Positions 1 through 8,657 of a stretch of DNA of 64,000 nucleotides are shown piece by piece. Positions within the stretch are counted from its first letter, which is position 1, and each line of letters begins with the position of its first letter. Both the position numbers and the translations under genes were made by a program. The notes below the pieces were generated by a model. It did not search any database, was not told the DNA's origin, and worked only from the letters and a program-made list of their open reading frames with translations. The DNA comes from Mycolicibacter senuensis. GTDB taxonomy: Bacteria > Actinomycetota > Actinomycetes > Mycobacteriales > Mycobacteriaceae. Location of the stretch: NCBI RefSeq assembly GCF_002101885.1, contig NZ_LQPS01000046.1, positions 29,871 through 93,870 of the forward strand, read 5' to 3'.

Positions 1-1528
1 CGATCGTCGCGGTCAGCAGCTCGCGCAGTCGTCGCTTGTCGACCTTGCCGGTCGCTCCGCGCGGAACGGCATCGGGACTGGAAACCAGCAGCCACACCGT
101 CGGCACCTTGAACGGGCTCAACCGCTCGCGGGCATACTCGCGCAGCCGTTCGACCGTCAGCGCATCGCCGGCCACCGCCGCACCGACCCGATCCCGGCCG
201 TCATAGAACACATTCGTGACGAAAGCAGCCTCGACGCCGTCGATGGTCCGCAGCGCCTTCTCGACTTCGCTGGGATACACCGTGGCGCCGCTGACCTTGA
301 ACATGTCGTCGGACCGGCCGTGGTAGAACAGGAACCCGTCATCATCGAGGCGCCCCAGATCACCGGTGGGGTAGAAGCCGTCTTCGGTGAAGGTCTGCTC
401 GCGGCTGCGGCGGCAGATGCCGCGCAACACGTGCCGCCCGCGCAGCTGGATCATGCCGGCCGTCCCCGCCGGTACCGGGACACCGGTGTCGGGCTCGACG
501 ATCCGAACCTCCATGCCCTCGAACGGTTTACCGCAGCTGCCCCAGGCGGACCGGGGCATGTCGGTGTCGGCGGGATAGCCGCAATACGGTCCGAACGATT
601 CGGTCATTCCGAACAGATTGGCGCGGGCGCCCGGCTGGGAGCGCAGCTGCGGCGGCAGCAGTGCGTCCAGGCTGCCGGGCTGCAGCGTCGACAGGTCGGC
701 GTCGCCGCGATGGCGCGCCAGTGTCTCGGCTTGGTCGGGCCAGCCGCGAAATAGCGTGACTCGTTCGGATTCCAGCAGTTTCAGGGTCGTCTCCGGTGTC
801 GGGATCTGCTCGGTGACCAACGTCGCGCCCGCCAGCAGCGCCGACAACACGCCGCCGCCGAAGCCGCCGACCCAGAAGAACGGCATCGGCAGGTACAGCC
901 GGGTGTCGGCGTGGATGCAGCGGGCGGCCAGACCGGCCCGGACGGCGCCCAGTGCGCTGCCGTGCGAGTGCAGCACCCCTTTCGGCGGGCCGCTGCTGCC
1001 GGAGGTGAACATGATGACCAGTGGATCGCTCGGCGTGACGGCGGCGGCCAGCGCGTCGACGATCCCGGTGGGGCCGGAGCCGGCGGGACGCGATAACGAC
1101 AATCGGGGGGCCGACCAAATCTGTTGCAGCGCGGGCAGTGCCGCCGGAGCGTTGAGCTCAGATCGAAGTCCGTCGAGGTAGCGACGGCCACGGAATTCGT
1201 CGACGCTCACCAGAAATTGCACCGCCGCGACGCGAAGCTGCGCGACCAGCTCCGGCGGGGTCAACAGCGTGCTCAGCGGCACCAGCACCGCGCCGATGCG
1301 GGTCAGGGCGATCGCCGTACGCACCCACTCGACGCCGTTGGGCATGATCAGGCCCACCCGGGTTCCCTTGCCGACACCGGCCTGCACGAAGACCGCCGCC
1401 AGCTCGCGAGATGATGTGTCGAGTTCGGCGTAACTGACCCGGGTGCTCGGATCGATCACGGCGGGCTTGTCGGGCTGCGAGCCGGCACGGGAGCGGACCA
1501 GAACGTCGACGGTGGTGGAGTCAGGCAT
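1..1528 (-). CDS. Acyl-CoA synthetase (AMP-forming ligase), 3' end cut by the window edge
   Basis: Class I adenylate-forming enzyme, expected to convert a carboxylic acid to acyl-AMP and then acyl-CoA in the cytoplasm. About 509 residues are visible. The ATP-binding motif FTSGSSGPPKG lies near residue 173, FGMTES near 305, YPTGDLG near 388 and the catalytic-lysine motif ATGKVDKRRL near 493, so only the last few residues are missing. The ATG overlaps the stop codon of the upstream ligase by 8 bp, so it is the last visible gene of the operon that starts at 6944. The acid substrate cannot be read from the sequence. Its position behind two other ligases and three crotonases suggests a role in beta-oxidation of an unusual acid (inference). 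Confidence 0.85.
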   Translation of the reverse strand, partial: MPDSTTVDVLVRSRAGSQPDKPAVIDPSTRVSYAELDTSSRELAAVFVQAGVGKGTRVGLIMPNGVEWVRTAIALTRIGAVLVPLSTLLTPPELVAQLRVAAVQFLVSVDEFRGRRYLDGLRSELNAPAALPALQQIWSAPRLSLSRPAGSGPTGIVDALAAAVTPSDPLVIMFTSGSSGPPKGVLHSHGSALGAVRAGLAARCIHADTRLYLPMPFFWVGGFGGGVLSALLAGATLVTEQIPTPETTLKLLESERVTLFRGWPDQAETLARHRGDADLSTLQPGSLDALLPPQLRSQPGARANLFGMTESFGPYCGYPADTDMPRSAWGSCGKPFEGMEVRIVEPDTGVPVPAGTAGMIQLRGRHVLRGICRRSREQTFTEDGFYPTGDLGRLDDDGFLFYHGRSDDMFKVSGATVYPSEVEKALRTIDGVEAAFVTNVFYDGRDRVGAAVAGDALTVERLREYARERLSPFKVPTVWLLVSSPDAVPRGATGKVDKRRLRELLTATI

Positions 1529-3029
1529 CGAAGACCTCCGCCAGCCGGCGCCGATCGACCTTGCCGCTGGTCAGCAGGGGGAGTTCGACGGCCGGGACCG
1601 TGGCAAAGCGGCGCGGGATCTTGTAGGCCGACAGTTCCGGCTTGAGCAGCGCCGGCAGCGAGGCCAGGTCCAGATCTGCCTCCTGCGCCACCACGACGGC
1701 CGCCACCAGCTGTCCGCGATCGGGGTCGGGAAGGCCGATCACGTGGGCGACGGCTCCGCCGGTCACCTTCGCGATGGCGCCTTCCACCTCGGACGGTGAC
1801 ACGTTGACGCCGGCGGTCTTGATCAACGCGTCACGCCGGCCCCGGTAGTAGTAGAAGCCGTCGGCGTCGGTGCCGACCAGGTCCCCGGTGGCAAACCAGC
1901 CGTCGGCGTCGAAACATTCTTCGCGGCTGCGCTTGTGATAGCGCTGCATCAGGTGGCGTCCGCGCACCAGCAGTTCGCCGTCGCGAATTCGGCACTCGAA
2001 TCCGGGTGCGGGCCGGCCGAAACTGCCGCGCCGATGCTCCGGCTGGTCGGTGTCGTCCTCGCTGAGCAGCACCGGGCCACCGGTCTCGGTCATACCCAAC
2101 ATCTGGTGTCGCAGTTGGGGATCGGCGGGACGCGCGTCGGGGGCCATGAGCGGATACAGGTTGCCGCGGCGCAGGGTGGACAGGTCACGGCGGGGCAGGC
2201 TCGGGTGGCGCGCCAGCGCCGTTATTCCGCTGATGAAACCATTGGTCATCGTGGGTTTCTCGGCCTCGATGAGGTCCAGCGTGGCCCCCGGGTCGGTGGC
2301 GTTGGAGCACAGCAGTGTCGATCCGGCCAGCAGGCTGGCCAGCAGCGCGAAGGCGAATCCCCCGATCCAGAAGAACGGCGAGTTGCAGAACAGGATGTCG
2401 GCGGCGGTCAGTTGCCGGATGTCGTTCAGATTGCGCTGGTGGCCCAACAGGCCGGCGTGGGTGTGGATCACGCCTTTGGGAGCCCCGGAGGATCCCGAGG
2501 TGTAGATGATGCACAGCGGATCGCTGCCGTCGACATCGGCCTCCAGGGCTTCGAGGATGTTCGGCGTCTCGCCATCAGCATCGGCATCGAAGACCACCCG
2601 GCGCAGCTGCGGGGCATGGATGCTGAATACGGGCTCACCACAGTCGAGGTCGACCTCCAGCGCCTCGGTGAGCCGCTGCCGGTAGTCATAGGACCGGTAG
2701 GACTCGCCGGCCAGCAGAATCTGCACATCGCTGTGGGCCAGTTGGCGGCGCAGCTCCGGGGCGGTGGCGAAGGTGGGGAAGGGGACCCCTACCGCTCCGA
2801 TACGAGCGGCGGCCAGCATGCCCACCAGGAAAGGCACGCCGTTGGGGTACAGCAGTCCGACGTGACTGCCGCTGCCGGCCCCGAGCACGAGCAGCCGGGC
2901 GGCCAGCTGGGCGGATCGCCGCTCGGCTTCGCCGTAGCTGATCCGGTCCGCGTCGCAGATCAGCAGCGGATGAGACCCGCGCGAACGAGCTTGTGCGCGC
3001 AGGATTTCCGGTAGGACATCAGTGGGCAT
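1521..3029 (-). CDS. Acyl-CoA synthetase (AMP-forming ligase)
   Basis: A 502-residue class I adenylate-forming ligase. The motifs appear in the usual order: YTSGSSGAPKG near residue 177, LGMTETGGP near 310, FATGDLVG near 383 and the C-terminal lysine motif LTSGKVDRRRL near 484. It is slightly shorter than typical long-chain FadD enzymes and has no membrane segment or signal peptide, so it should be a cytoplasmic acid:CoA ligase. The ATG at 3029 overlaps the end of the upstream ligase (stop at 3019) by 11 bp, and its own stop overlaps the start of the next ligase. It is the middle one of three consecutive ligases that differ clearly in sequence, so they probably act on different intermediates (inference). 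Confidence 0.88.
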   Translation of the reverse strand: MPTDVLPEILRAQARSRGSHPLLICDADRISYGEAERRSAQLAARLLVLGAGSGSHVGLLYPNGVPFLVGMLAAARIGAVGVPFPTFATAPELRRQLAHSDVQILLAGESYRSYDYRQRLTEALEVDLDCGEPVFSIHAPQLRRVVFDADADGETPNILEALEADVDGSDPLCIIYTSGSSGAPKGVIHTHAGLLGHQRNLNDIRQLTAADILFCNSPFFWIGGFAFALLASLLAGSTLLCSNATDPGATLDLIEAEKPTMTNGFISGITALARHPSLPRRDLSTLRRGNLYPLMAPDARPADPQLRHQMLGMTETGGPVLLSEDDTDQPEHRRGSFGRPAPGFECRIRDGELLVRGRHLMQRYHKRSREECFDADGWFATGDLVGTDADGFYYYRGRRDALIKTAGVNVSPSEVEGAIAKVTGGAVAHVIGLPDPDRGQLVAAVVVAQEADLDLASLPALLKPELSAYKIPRRFATVPAVELPLLTSGKVDRRRLAEVFDA

Positions 3030-4485
3030 GCCGTCCCTGTGCGTCGATCAGCTCCCGCACCGCGTTGAGGTCGGCCTTGCCCGACGGGGTCCGCGGCAGT
3101 GCGTCGACGATCGTGATGCCGGTGGGAACCTCGTAGCGGGCGAGCCGGGTGCTCAGGAAATCGGCCAGTGTCTCGGCATCGGTGACCGCGCCGGAGTGCA
3201 GCTCGACCGCGGCCACCGGCGTCTGACCGAGGCGATCGTCGCTGCGTCCCACGACGGCGGCGCCCTTCACCGCCGGATGGGCCTCCAGCGCGACCCGCAC
3301 ATCGTCGGGCATCACCTTGAAACCACCGCGGATGATGGCCTGATCCGCCCGGCCGAGGATCCACAGGAATCCGTCGGCGTCGATGCGGGCCAGGTCGGTG
3401 GTGCGCATCCAGTCCGTGTCGGGTCCGAGTTGGCCGGGCTTGACCTCCAGCAGACCGGGCTGGTCGGGGCCGAGTGGGACGCCGTCATCACCGACTACCC
3501 GCAATTGTGCTCCCTGGCTGGCCCGTCCGACGCTGCCGCGCTTGTTCTGCCAGAACTGCTGGTAGTCGCCCAGTGTCCAGCCGGCCACTCCGCCACCGAA
3601 TTCGGTTGCCGCATAGGAGGTGAGCACCGGGATGCCGAACTTGGCGGTGAAGGCGTCGGAGTCGTCGGCCGACAGCGGCGCGGTGCCCGAGGTGACAGCG
3701 CGGACACTGGCCAAGTCCTCACGAGTCAGGTCCGAGTGCAGCACCATCCGCAACGCGGCCGGCACCAGCGACACCGCGCGCGGCCGATACTTCCGCACCG
3801 CGTCGGCCCAGCCGTTCAGCTCGAAGCGGTCCAGCAGCACGAAGGATCGCGCGTCGGCGACACACTGCAGTACCCGGAACACCCCGCCGATGTGGACCAG
3901 CGGTGAGTTGACGATCGCGACACCGCTGCGCACCTGGGTCGGTGCCGGCGCTCGGGTGGGATCGGGGCCGATCACGCTGTGCGCCAACATGTCGTAGGTC
4001 AGGTCGATGCGTTTCGGGGGGCCGGTCGTCCCGCTGGTCAGCATCCACACCGCCACGCCGGGGCGTGCGGTGTCCGAGGCGGGTTCGGTGGCGCGGGTCA
4101 ACAGTGGTTCGGCGGCGAGGTCGGCGATCGACACCAGTGTGGTGCTCGGTGTCGCCGCGACCAGGGCGGCCAGATCCTCGGGCTCGCCGATGACCAGCGG
4201 CAGTTCGAGCGCGGCGATGTCCGCGCGGGTTCGGTCGTCGCCGCGCGAGGGATTGATCACCACCACGCAGCCCCCGGCCAACAGCACCCCGAGCAGCGCG
4301 GCCAGCTGCGGAGGACGGTTGCGCAGCAGGATCCCCACTTTGCCACCACCGGTCAGTTCCGCGATGCGCCGTGCCGAAACGCCCAGCTGCGCCCAGGAGA
4401 ACCACTGGCCGGCGTGCTCGAACGCCGGCGCGTCAGGCTGTAGGTCGAGCACCGCGGCGATACGTTCGGTGAGCGGATGCGCCAT
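3019..4485 (-). CDS. Acyl-CoA synthetase (AMP-forming ligase)
   Basis: A 488-residue adenylate-forming enzyme. The start MAHPLTERIAAVL is chosen because its ATG forms an ATGA overlap with the stop of the upstream crotonase at 4485. Visible motifs are MLTSGTTGPPK near residue 148, SYAATEFGGG near 295, MRTTDLARID near 362 and RTPSGKADL with the catalytic lysine near 470. The residue after the ATP-binding lysine is Arg (PPKRID) instead of the usual Gly, a mild departure from the family pattern. It is first of three ligases in the operon after three crotonases. Function as an acid:CoA ligase rests on family membership; the substrate is unknown. Confidence 0.87.
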   Translation of the reverse strand: MAHPLTERIAAVLDLQPDAPAFEHAGQWFSWAQLGVSARRIAELTGGGKVGILLRNRPPQLAALLGVLLAGGCVVVINPSRGDDRTRADIAALELPLVIGEPEDLAALVAATPSTTLVSIADLAAEPLLTRATEPASDTARPGVAVWMLTSGTTGPPKRIDLTYDMLAHSVIGPDPTRAPAPTQVRSGVAIVNSPLVHIGGVFRVLQCVADARSFVLLDRFELNGWADAVRKYRPRAVSLVPAALRMVLHSDLTREDLASVRAVTSGTAPLSADDSDAFTAKFGIPVLTSYAATEFGGGVAGWTLGDYQQFWQNKRGSVGRASQGAQLRVVGDDGVPLGPDQPGLLEVKPGQLGPDTDWMRTTDLARIDADGFLWILGRADQAIIRGGFKVMPDDVRVALEAHPAVKGAAVVGRSDDRLGQTPVAAVELHSGAVTDAETLADFLSTRLARYEVPTGITIVDALPRTPSGKADLNAVRELIDAQGRHAH

Positions 4486-5288
4486 CAGCGGATCCGCGGC
4501 GGGGCGGCAGGACGCGGTGGCTGGGCGTCGAGCTCGGCTTTGCCGAGCGGATTTCCCAGCCGGGTGTAGATCAGGCCCTGATCCAGGGCGGCTCGGTAGG
4601 GCTTGTCCAGCGATTCCCAGATCGCCTTCACCGTGCCCTGGGTCGCCGACGGCGGCTTGGCCGCGATGGCGGCTGCGATCTCGTGCGCACGCGCCCAGAG
4701 TTGTTCGGGCGCCGCGATCTCCGATACCAGACCGATGCGCAGCGCGCTCTCGGCGCCGACTCGTTCGTCGTTGCCCATCAACGCGATCCGTAACGTCTCG
4801 CCCAATCCGATCCGGCGCATCAGCCCGATCGGCTCCAGCGCGCAGACCAGCCCGGCGGACACGTGCGAGTCGAAGAACGTCGCGTCCTGCGAACAGATCA
4901 CCACGTCGGCTTCGTTGATGAAGTAGAACGCGCCCGCGGTGCACATACCCTGCACCGCGCAGACCACCGGTTTGAACATCTTCTGCCACTTGGGGCTGAG
5001 CGCCTCGCCGGGATCCTCGTGATTCCAGACGTTGTCCGGCTGCCCGTAGGGGGACTTGATGTCCAATCCGGCACTGAAAGCCCGGTCGCCGGCGGCTCGC
5101 AGCACGACGGCGTTGACGTCGTCGTCGAGTTTGACGATGCGCCACGCCGCGGCCATCTCTTCGCACATGGTGCGGTTGAAGGCGTTGAGCCGATCCGGCC
5201 GGTTCAACGTGATGGTGGCGACCCGGTCGGCGCGGTCGACATCGAGCAGGATGGTCTCGAAACTCAGCGGCTTCATCGGCACTGCCAT
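4485..5288 (-). CDS. Crotonase-fold protein (enoyl-CoA hydratase/isomerase family) lacking both catalytic glutamates
   Basis: A 267-residue crotonase. N-terminal pattern VATITLNRPDRLNAF and the oxyanion-hole segments AFSAGLDIKS and AVQGMCTAGAFYF are clear. Aligned to rat mitochondrial enoyl-CoA hydratase, the positions of Glu144 and Glu164 hold Tyr (AFYFINEAD) and His (FFDSHVSAGL), so ordinary hydratase chemistry is doubtful. It may act as an isomerase, a hydrolase or another crotonase variant. Two starts are possible: ATG 5288, or ATG 5276 (MKPLSFET), which makes a 4-bp ATGA overlap with the upstream gene and gives 263 residues; I slightly favour 5276. It is the third crotonase in a row in the 6944-to-1 operon. 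Confidence 0.85.
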   Translation of the reverse strand: MAVPMKPLSFETILLDVDRADRVATITLNRPDRLNAFNRTMCEEMAAAWRIVKLDDDVNAVVLRAAGDRAFSAGLDIKSPYGQPDNVWNHEDPGEALSPKWQKMFKPVVCAVQGMCTAGAFYFINEADVVICSQDATFFDSHVSAGLVCALEPIGLMRRIGLGETLRIALMGNDERVGAESALRIGLVSEIAAPEQLWARAHEIAAAIAAKPPSATQGTVKAIWESLDKPYRAALDQGLIYTRLGNPLGKAELDAQPPRPAAPPRIR

Positions 5289-6094
5289 TCCGGTGCCCGC
5301 TTCTCGACGAATGCCTTGGGGCCCTCGAGTGAATCCTCGGTGTGCAGGTTGCGCTCCCGGAAGGCCTCGGCGAGCATTTCGGCTTCGTGCAGCGGCAGGT
5401 CGAGGCCTTTGAGGATCGCCAGCCGGGTCCCGCGCACCGCCAGTGGCGCATTGGAGTTGAGGATGCCGGCGATCTCGTGGGCGCGTTCCAGCAACCGGTC
5501 GTGCGCCACCACCTCGCTGATCATGCCGAGCTCGTAGGCCCGCTGGGCGTCCATCCGTTCGTGGCGGCCCATCATCGCCATGCGCAGGGCGACCGAGCGT
5601 GGCAGCACCCGGGCCAACCGCACCACCTCGCGGCCGGCGACCAGGCCGATCGAGACGTGCGGGTCGAAGAAGGTGGCGCGCTCCGAGGCGATGACGATGT
5701 CTCCAGTCGTCACCCAGTCAAGGCCCGCGCCGCAACATATTCCGTTGATCGCGGCCAAGACCGGTTTGGCCATCGTCCGGAACGGCGGCGTCCCCTCCTG
5801 TGGGGCCTCCCACTGCTCGTAGGTCGACAGGTAGGGCCGTTCGTTGATGACCTTGCCGTCTCCGGGGATGGCCTTCACGTCGGCGCCGGTGCAGAACGCC
5901 CGCCCGGTTCCGGTCACGATCAGCAGCCACACCCGGTCGTCGTTCTCGGCCTCGGCGTAGGCGGCCCGCAGTTCGGTGACCATGTGCGGGCTCAGTGCGT
6001 TGAGTGCCTCGGGACGATTCAGGGTGATCGTCGCGGTATGGCCGTCGAGTTCGTAGGTGATGGTGTCAAATGTCGGCATGGCCGGTCCCTTCAT
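5273..6094 (-). CDS. Crotonase-fold protein (enoyl-CoA hydratase/isomerase family)
   Basis: A 273-residue crotonase with ATITLNRPEALNALS near the N-terminus and oxyanion-hole segments AFCTGADVKAI (near residue 70) and AINGICCGAGLDW. The two glutamates of classical enoyl-CoA hydratases are replaced: Asp (GLDWVTTGD) and His (FFDPHVSIGL). It shares the unusual FFDxHVSxGLV segment with the next gene downstream, which suggests the two arose by duplication. ATG 6094 (MKGPAM) lies 2 bp beyond the upstream stop; ATG 6079 (MPTFDTITYEL) is an equally plausible start. It is probably active on a CoA thioester made by the neighbouring ligases (inference). Confidence 0.85.
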   Translation of the reverse strand: MKGPAMPTFDTITYELDGHTATITLNRPEALNALSPHMVTELRAAYAEAENDDRVWLLIVTGTGRAFCTGADVKAIPGDGKVINERPYLSTYEQWEAPQEGTPPFRTMAKPVLAAINGICCGAGLDWVTTGDIVIASERATFFDPHVSIGLVAGREVVRLARVLPRSVALRMAMMGRHERMDAQRAYELGMISEVVAHDRLLERAHEIAGILNSNAPLAVRGTRLAILKGLDLPLHEAEMLAEAFRERNLHTEDSLEGPKAFVEKRAPEWQCR

Positions 6095-6095
6095 C

Positions 6096-6944
6096 TCAGC
6101 GTCCGGTGAATCCCGGCGGGCGCCGCTGCGAAAACGCGGCCAGTCCTTCTTTGAAATCCATGGTGCGGCAGCTCAGTTCGAGGTTGAACAGCTCCTGGGT
6201 CATGGATTGGGGCAACGTCGCATCCTGTCCGTAGTGCAGTGCCTGCTTGGTCAGGCCGATGGCGACGGTGGGTCCGTCGGTCAACCTCCCCAACAGCTCA
6301 TCGGCGACCGTGTCGACGTCAGTCGGTGCCACGGCCTGATGGATCAGGCCCCATTGTTCGGCGGAGGTTCCGCTGACCTGCTCGCCGAGCAGCAGCATGC
6401 GCCGAGCCCGGGCCAGCCCGACCAGTCGTGGCAGCAACCAGGTGGCTCCGGAGTCGGGGCTGAAGCCGCGGGCGACGAACGGCTCCCAGAAGACGGCGTC
6501 GGAGGCGGCGATGGTGAAGTCGGCGGCCAGCGCCAGGTTGCAGCCCAGACCGACCGCCCAGCCCTGCACGCTGCACACCACCGGCAGCTGGATGGTGTGC
6601 ACCAGTTCGATGATCCGGTGCGCGGCGTGCGGGATACGCCGGACCAGATCGCCGGTGCGGGGTCGCCGGTCGGCCGCATTGGTGGCGACCCAGTCCGCGC
6701 CCGCGCAGAAATCGTCGCCGGAACCCCGGATGTGCACGGCCCGTAGCGTGTCGTCGCTGGCCGCCTCGGTCAGGGCGCTGATCAGCGCTTCGGTCATCGG
6801 TGGACTCAGCGAGTTCCGGCGATCAGGGCGGACCAGCGTCAGTCGCAGCAGTGCGCCGTCGCGCAGCACCGTCACCGAGCCATCAACCGGAGGGTCCGCG
6901 GAACCGGACCCGGAATCGGGGGAGTCGGCCACTGTGCTGCCCAC
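6096..6944 (-). CDS. Crotonase-fold protein (enoyl-CoA hydratase/isomerase family), first gene of the minus operon
   Basis: A 282-residue crotonase starting at a GTG preceded by GAAAGGTGG. Motifs: LTLVRPDRRNSLS near the N-terminus, oxyanion segments DFCAGADWVA and SVQGWAVGLGCNLAL, and SPDSGATWLLPRL in the catalytic region. The rat Glu144 and Glu164 positions are Asn and Phe (GCNLALAAD, FWEPFVARGF), while an Asp appears in SPDSG, a pattern seen in non-hydratase crotonases. It heads an overlapping operon of three crotonases and three CoA ligases. Its promoter region, shared with the divergent thioesterase gene, carries a weak copy of the TACnGTA operator at 6969-6987. Confidence 0.85.
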   Translation of the reverse strand: MGSTVADSPDSGSGSADPPVDGSVTVLRDGALLRLTLVRPDRRNSLSPPMTEALISALTEAASDDTLRAVHIRGSGDDFCAGADWVATNAADRRPRTGDLVRRIPHAAHRIIELVHTIQLPVVCSVQGWAVGLGCNLALAADFTIAASDAVFWEPFVARGFSPDSGATWLLPRLVGLARARRMLLLGEQVSGTSAEQWGLIHQAVAPTDVDTVADELLGRLTDGPTVAIGLTKQALHYGQDATLPQSMTQELFNLELSCRTMDFKEGLAAFSQRRPPGFTGR

Positions 6945-6968
6945 CTTTCAACGCTATATCGTGAGAGC

Positions 6969-6987
6969 TACAGTATGCTATACGATT
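6969..6987. promoter_or_regulatory. Candidate TACnGTA-N5-TACnGTA operator (weak copy)
   Basis: TACAGTATGCTATACGATT: one perfect TACnGTA half-site, a 5-bp spacer and a second half-site with two mismatches. It sits in the divergent promoter region between the crotonase/ligase operon (start 6944) and the thioesterase operon (start 7025), the same kind of position as the stronger copies. This is the least certain of the ten sites. Confidence 0.4.
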
Positions 6988-7024
6988 AGCGCGTTTCGCC
7001 GCGGATTCAACCGGGAAGGGCCTC

Positions 7025-7711
7025 ATGACGGACGGCTCGAGCAGCTCAGTGGTTTCGGCCGGTGGCAGCCGCTTCGGTGAGCAGCCGCTGCAGCAGACCG
7101 TGGCGGCGGCCGGCGCCCTGCGGCGGATGACCGGGCTGCTGCTGGCGCTGGAGCACCCGCACCCGGTGGTCGACGACATGCTGGCGCGATTCGCCGACTG
7201 GGAGCGGCAACTGGGCGGGGTCGTCCGGGCGGATGCGACGCCCCGCCTCGAATCCGACGACGGCGGCCGGGTCTACCTCAACCACGCCTTCGACGTCGGG
7301 GCGTTCAACCCCTGCTTTCCGGAGTACCGGTTCGACCTGCTCGACACCGACACGGCGTCGGGACGAGTCACTTTCCCGCTGACCTACGAAGGGCCTCCAG
7401 GGCTGGTGCACGGCGGGTTTCTGGGCGTGTTCTTCGATTGCGTCACCCAGCACCAGAGCTGCGCGGCCGGGTTGGCAGGCCGCACCCGCTCATTGCTGGT
7501 CACCTACCGCCGCCCGACGCCCATCCTCACCGAGCTGGAGTTCGACATCGCGCGAACCGAGACCGAGCGTGGGATCACGTCCACCGCGCGACTGAGCTAT
7601 GGCGGCGAGCTGCTGTGCACCGGTGAGGTCTCCACCGCGGCGATGCCGCCGGAGCAGGTGAGCGCCAATCGATTCGGTCGCCGACGGCCGGGCAAGGAGA
7701 CGCAGCGATGA
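7025..7711 (+). CDS. PaaI/hotdog-fold acyl-CoA thioesterase
   Basis: A 228-residue protein with a C-terminal hotdog domain (about residues 90-215). The segment GPPGLVHGGFLGVFFD matches the PaaI/DUF4442-type thioesterase signature, with the conserved HGG on the hotdog helix. The first 60 residues are family-specific, rich in Ser/Gly and Ala, and without a signal peptide. It would hydrolyse an acyl-CoA to relieve CoA sequestration or release a product (family knowledge; substrate unknown). ATG 7025 follows GGGAAGGG at 7013. The 3' end overlaps the next crotonase gene (ATGA at 7708), so the two are co-translated. Confidence 0.75.
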   Translation: MTDGSSSSVVSAGGSRFGEQPLQQTVAAAGALRRMTGLLLALEHPHPVVDDMLARFADWERQLGGVVRADATPRLESDDGGRVYLNHAFDVGAFNPCFPEYRFDLLDTDTASGRVTFPLTYEGPPGLVHGGFLGVFFDCVTQHQSCAAGLAGRTRSLLVTYRRPTPILTELEFDIARTETERGITSTARLSYGGELLCTGEVSTAAMPPEQVSANRFGRRRPGKETQR

Positions 7712-8583
7712 GCGATGGCACCGACGACCGGGTGCTCTTCGACGTCGACCCCGACGGGCGGATCGCCACCATCACGTTGAACAACCCGGGCCGGCGCAAC
7801 TCCTATGATGCCGCCATGCGGGATGCGATCGCCCGCTTCCTGGACCGGGCGGCCGACGATGATGACGTCGTCGTGGTGCTGCTCCGAGGTGCCGACGGCG
7901 TGTTCAGTACCGGAGCCGACATGAACAACGCCTACGGCTGGTACGGCGAGCAGGGCGAGAAGCCGCCGACCAAGAGCCGGCCCAGCCAACGTCGCCGCCT
8001 CGCCGTCGACCGCCGCTCGTTCGGCTTCTACCACAACCTGATGGGCTTTCCGAAGGTCACCGTCGGCGAGATCAGCGGCTACGCGCTGGGGGGCGGTTTC
8101 GAGATGGCGCTGATGACCGACATCTCGGTGATAGCGCGCGACACCAAGATTGGCATGCCCGCCACCCGCTTCCTGGGCCCCGCGCTGGGCAGCCTGCACA
8201 TGTTCTTCCATCGCCTGGGTCCGGTGCTGGCCCGGCGACTGTTGTTGACCGGGGACATCGTCGAGGCCGGCGCGGTCGAACACCTCGGCGTCTTCACCGA
8301 GACCTGCGACCCCTCGGCGGTTTCGGCGCGAGCACGCTATTGGGCGCAGAAGGCGGCCAAGATGCCCGCCGACGGCGTGGTGATCGCGAAGGAAGCCTTC
8401 CGGCTGGTCGAGCAGAGCCAGGCCTACCAAGGCGAAGAGGTGGCCAGCTACCTGTTCCACGCCTACGGCACCAACCTGCAGTTCGGACCGGGCGAGTTCA
8501 ACTTCGTCAAGACCCGCGCGCAGCACGGCACCAAGGAGGCGTTCCGACTGCGGGATGAGCATTTCCACGTGCCGGAACCATGA
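7708..8583 (+). CDS. Crotonase-fold protein (enoyl-CoA hydratase/isomerase family)
   Basis: A 291-residue crotonase with ATITLNNPGRRNSYD, oxyanion segment VFSTGADMNNAYG followed by a charged loop (about residues 85-110), and EISGYALGGGFEMAL. The Glu144 equivalent is present (GGFEMALMTD) but the Glu164 position is Ala (GMPATRFLGPALG). One remaining acidic residue is more in keeping with an isomerase or dehydratase variant than with a standard hydratase (inference). Its start codon overlaps the stop of the thioesterase gene by 4 bp. The thiolase gene follows 74 bp downstream. Confidence 0.85.
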   Translation: MSDGTDDRVLFDVDPDGRIATITLNNPGRRNSYDAAMRDAIARFLDRAADDDDVVVVLLRGADGVFSTGADMNNAYGWYGEQGEKPPTKSRPSQRRRLAVDRRSFGFYHNLMGFPKVTVGEISGYALGGGFEMALMTDISVIARDTKIGMPATRFLGPALGSLHMFFHRLGPVLARRLLLTGDIVEAGAVEHLGVFTETCDPSAVSARARYWAQKAAKMPADGVVIAKEAFRLVEQSQAYQGEEVASYLFHAYGTNLQFGPGEFNFVKTRAQHGTKEAFRLRDEHFHVPEP

Positions 8584-8657
8584 TCCGGCCCCGGGCGGCG
8601 CAGGCCGCCGCAAACCGGTAGCTTTACAGAAACAATCAACAATGTAAGGTTCGAAGA

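Noticed and set aside
1935..3014. Long open frame on the plus strand opposite the second CoA ligase
   Set aside because: Its composition is that of an antisense shadow in GC-rich DNA and it has no recognisable motif; the minus-strand ligase has all family motifs.
8628..8652. TTTACAG...TGTAAGG imperfect dyad upstream of the thiolase gene
   Set aside because: Spacing and half-sites do not match the TACnGTA operator and the symmetry is poor; it may just be an AT-rich promoter region.
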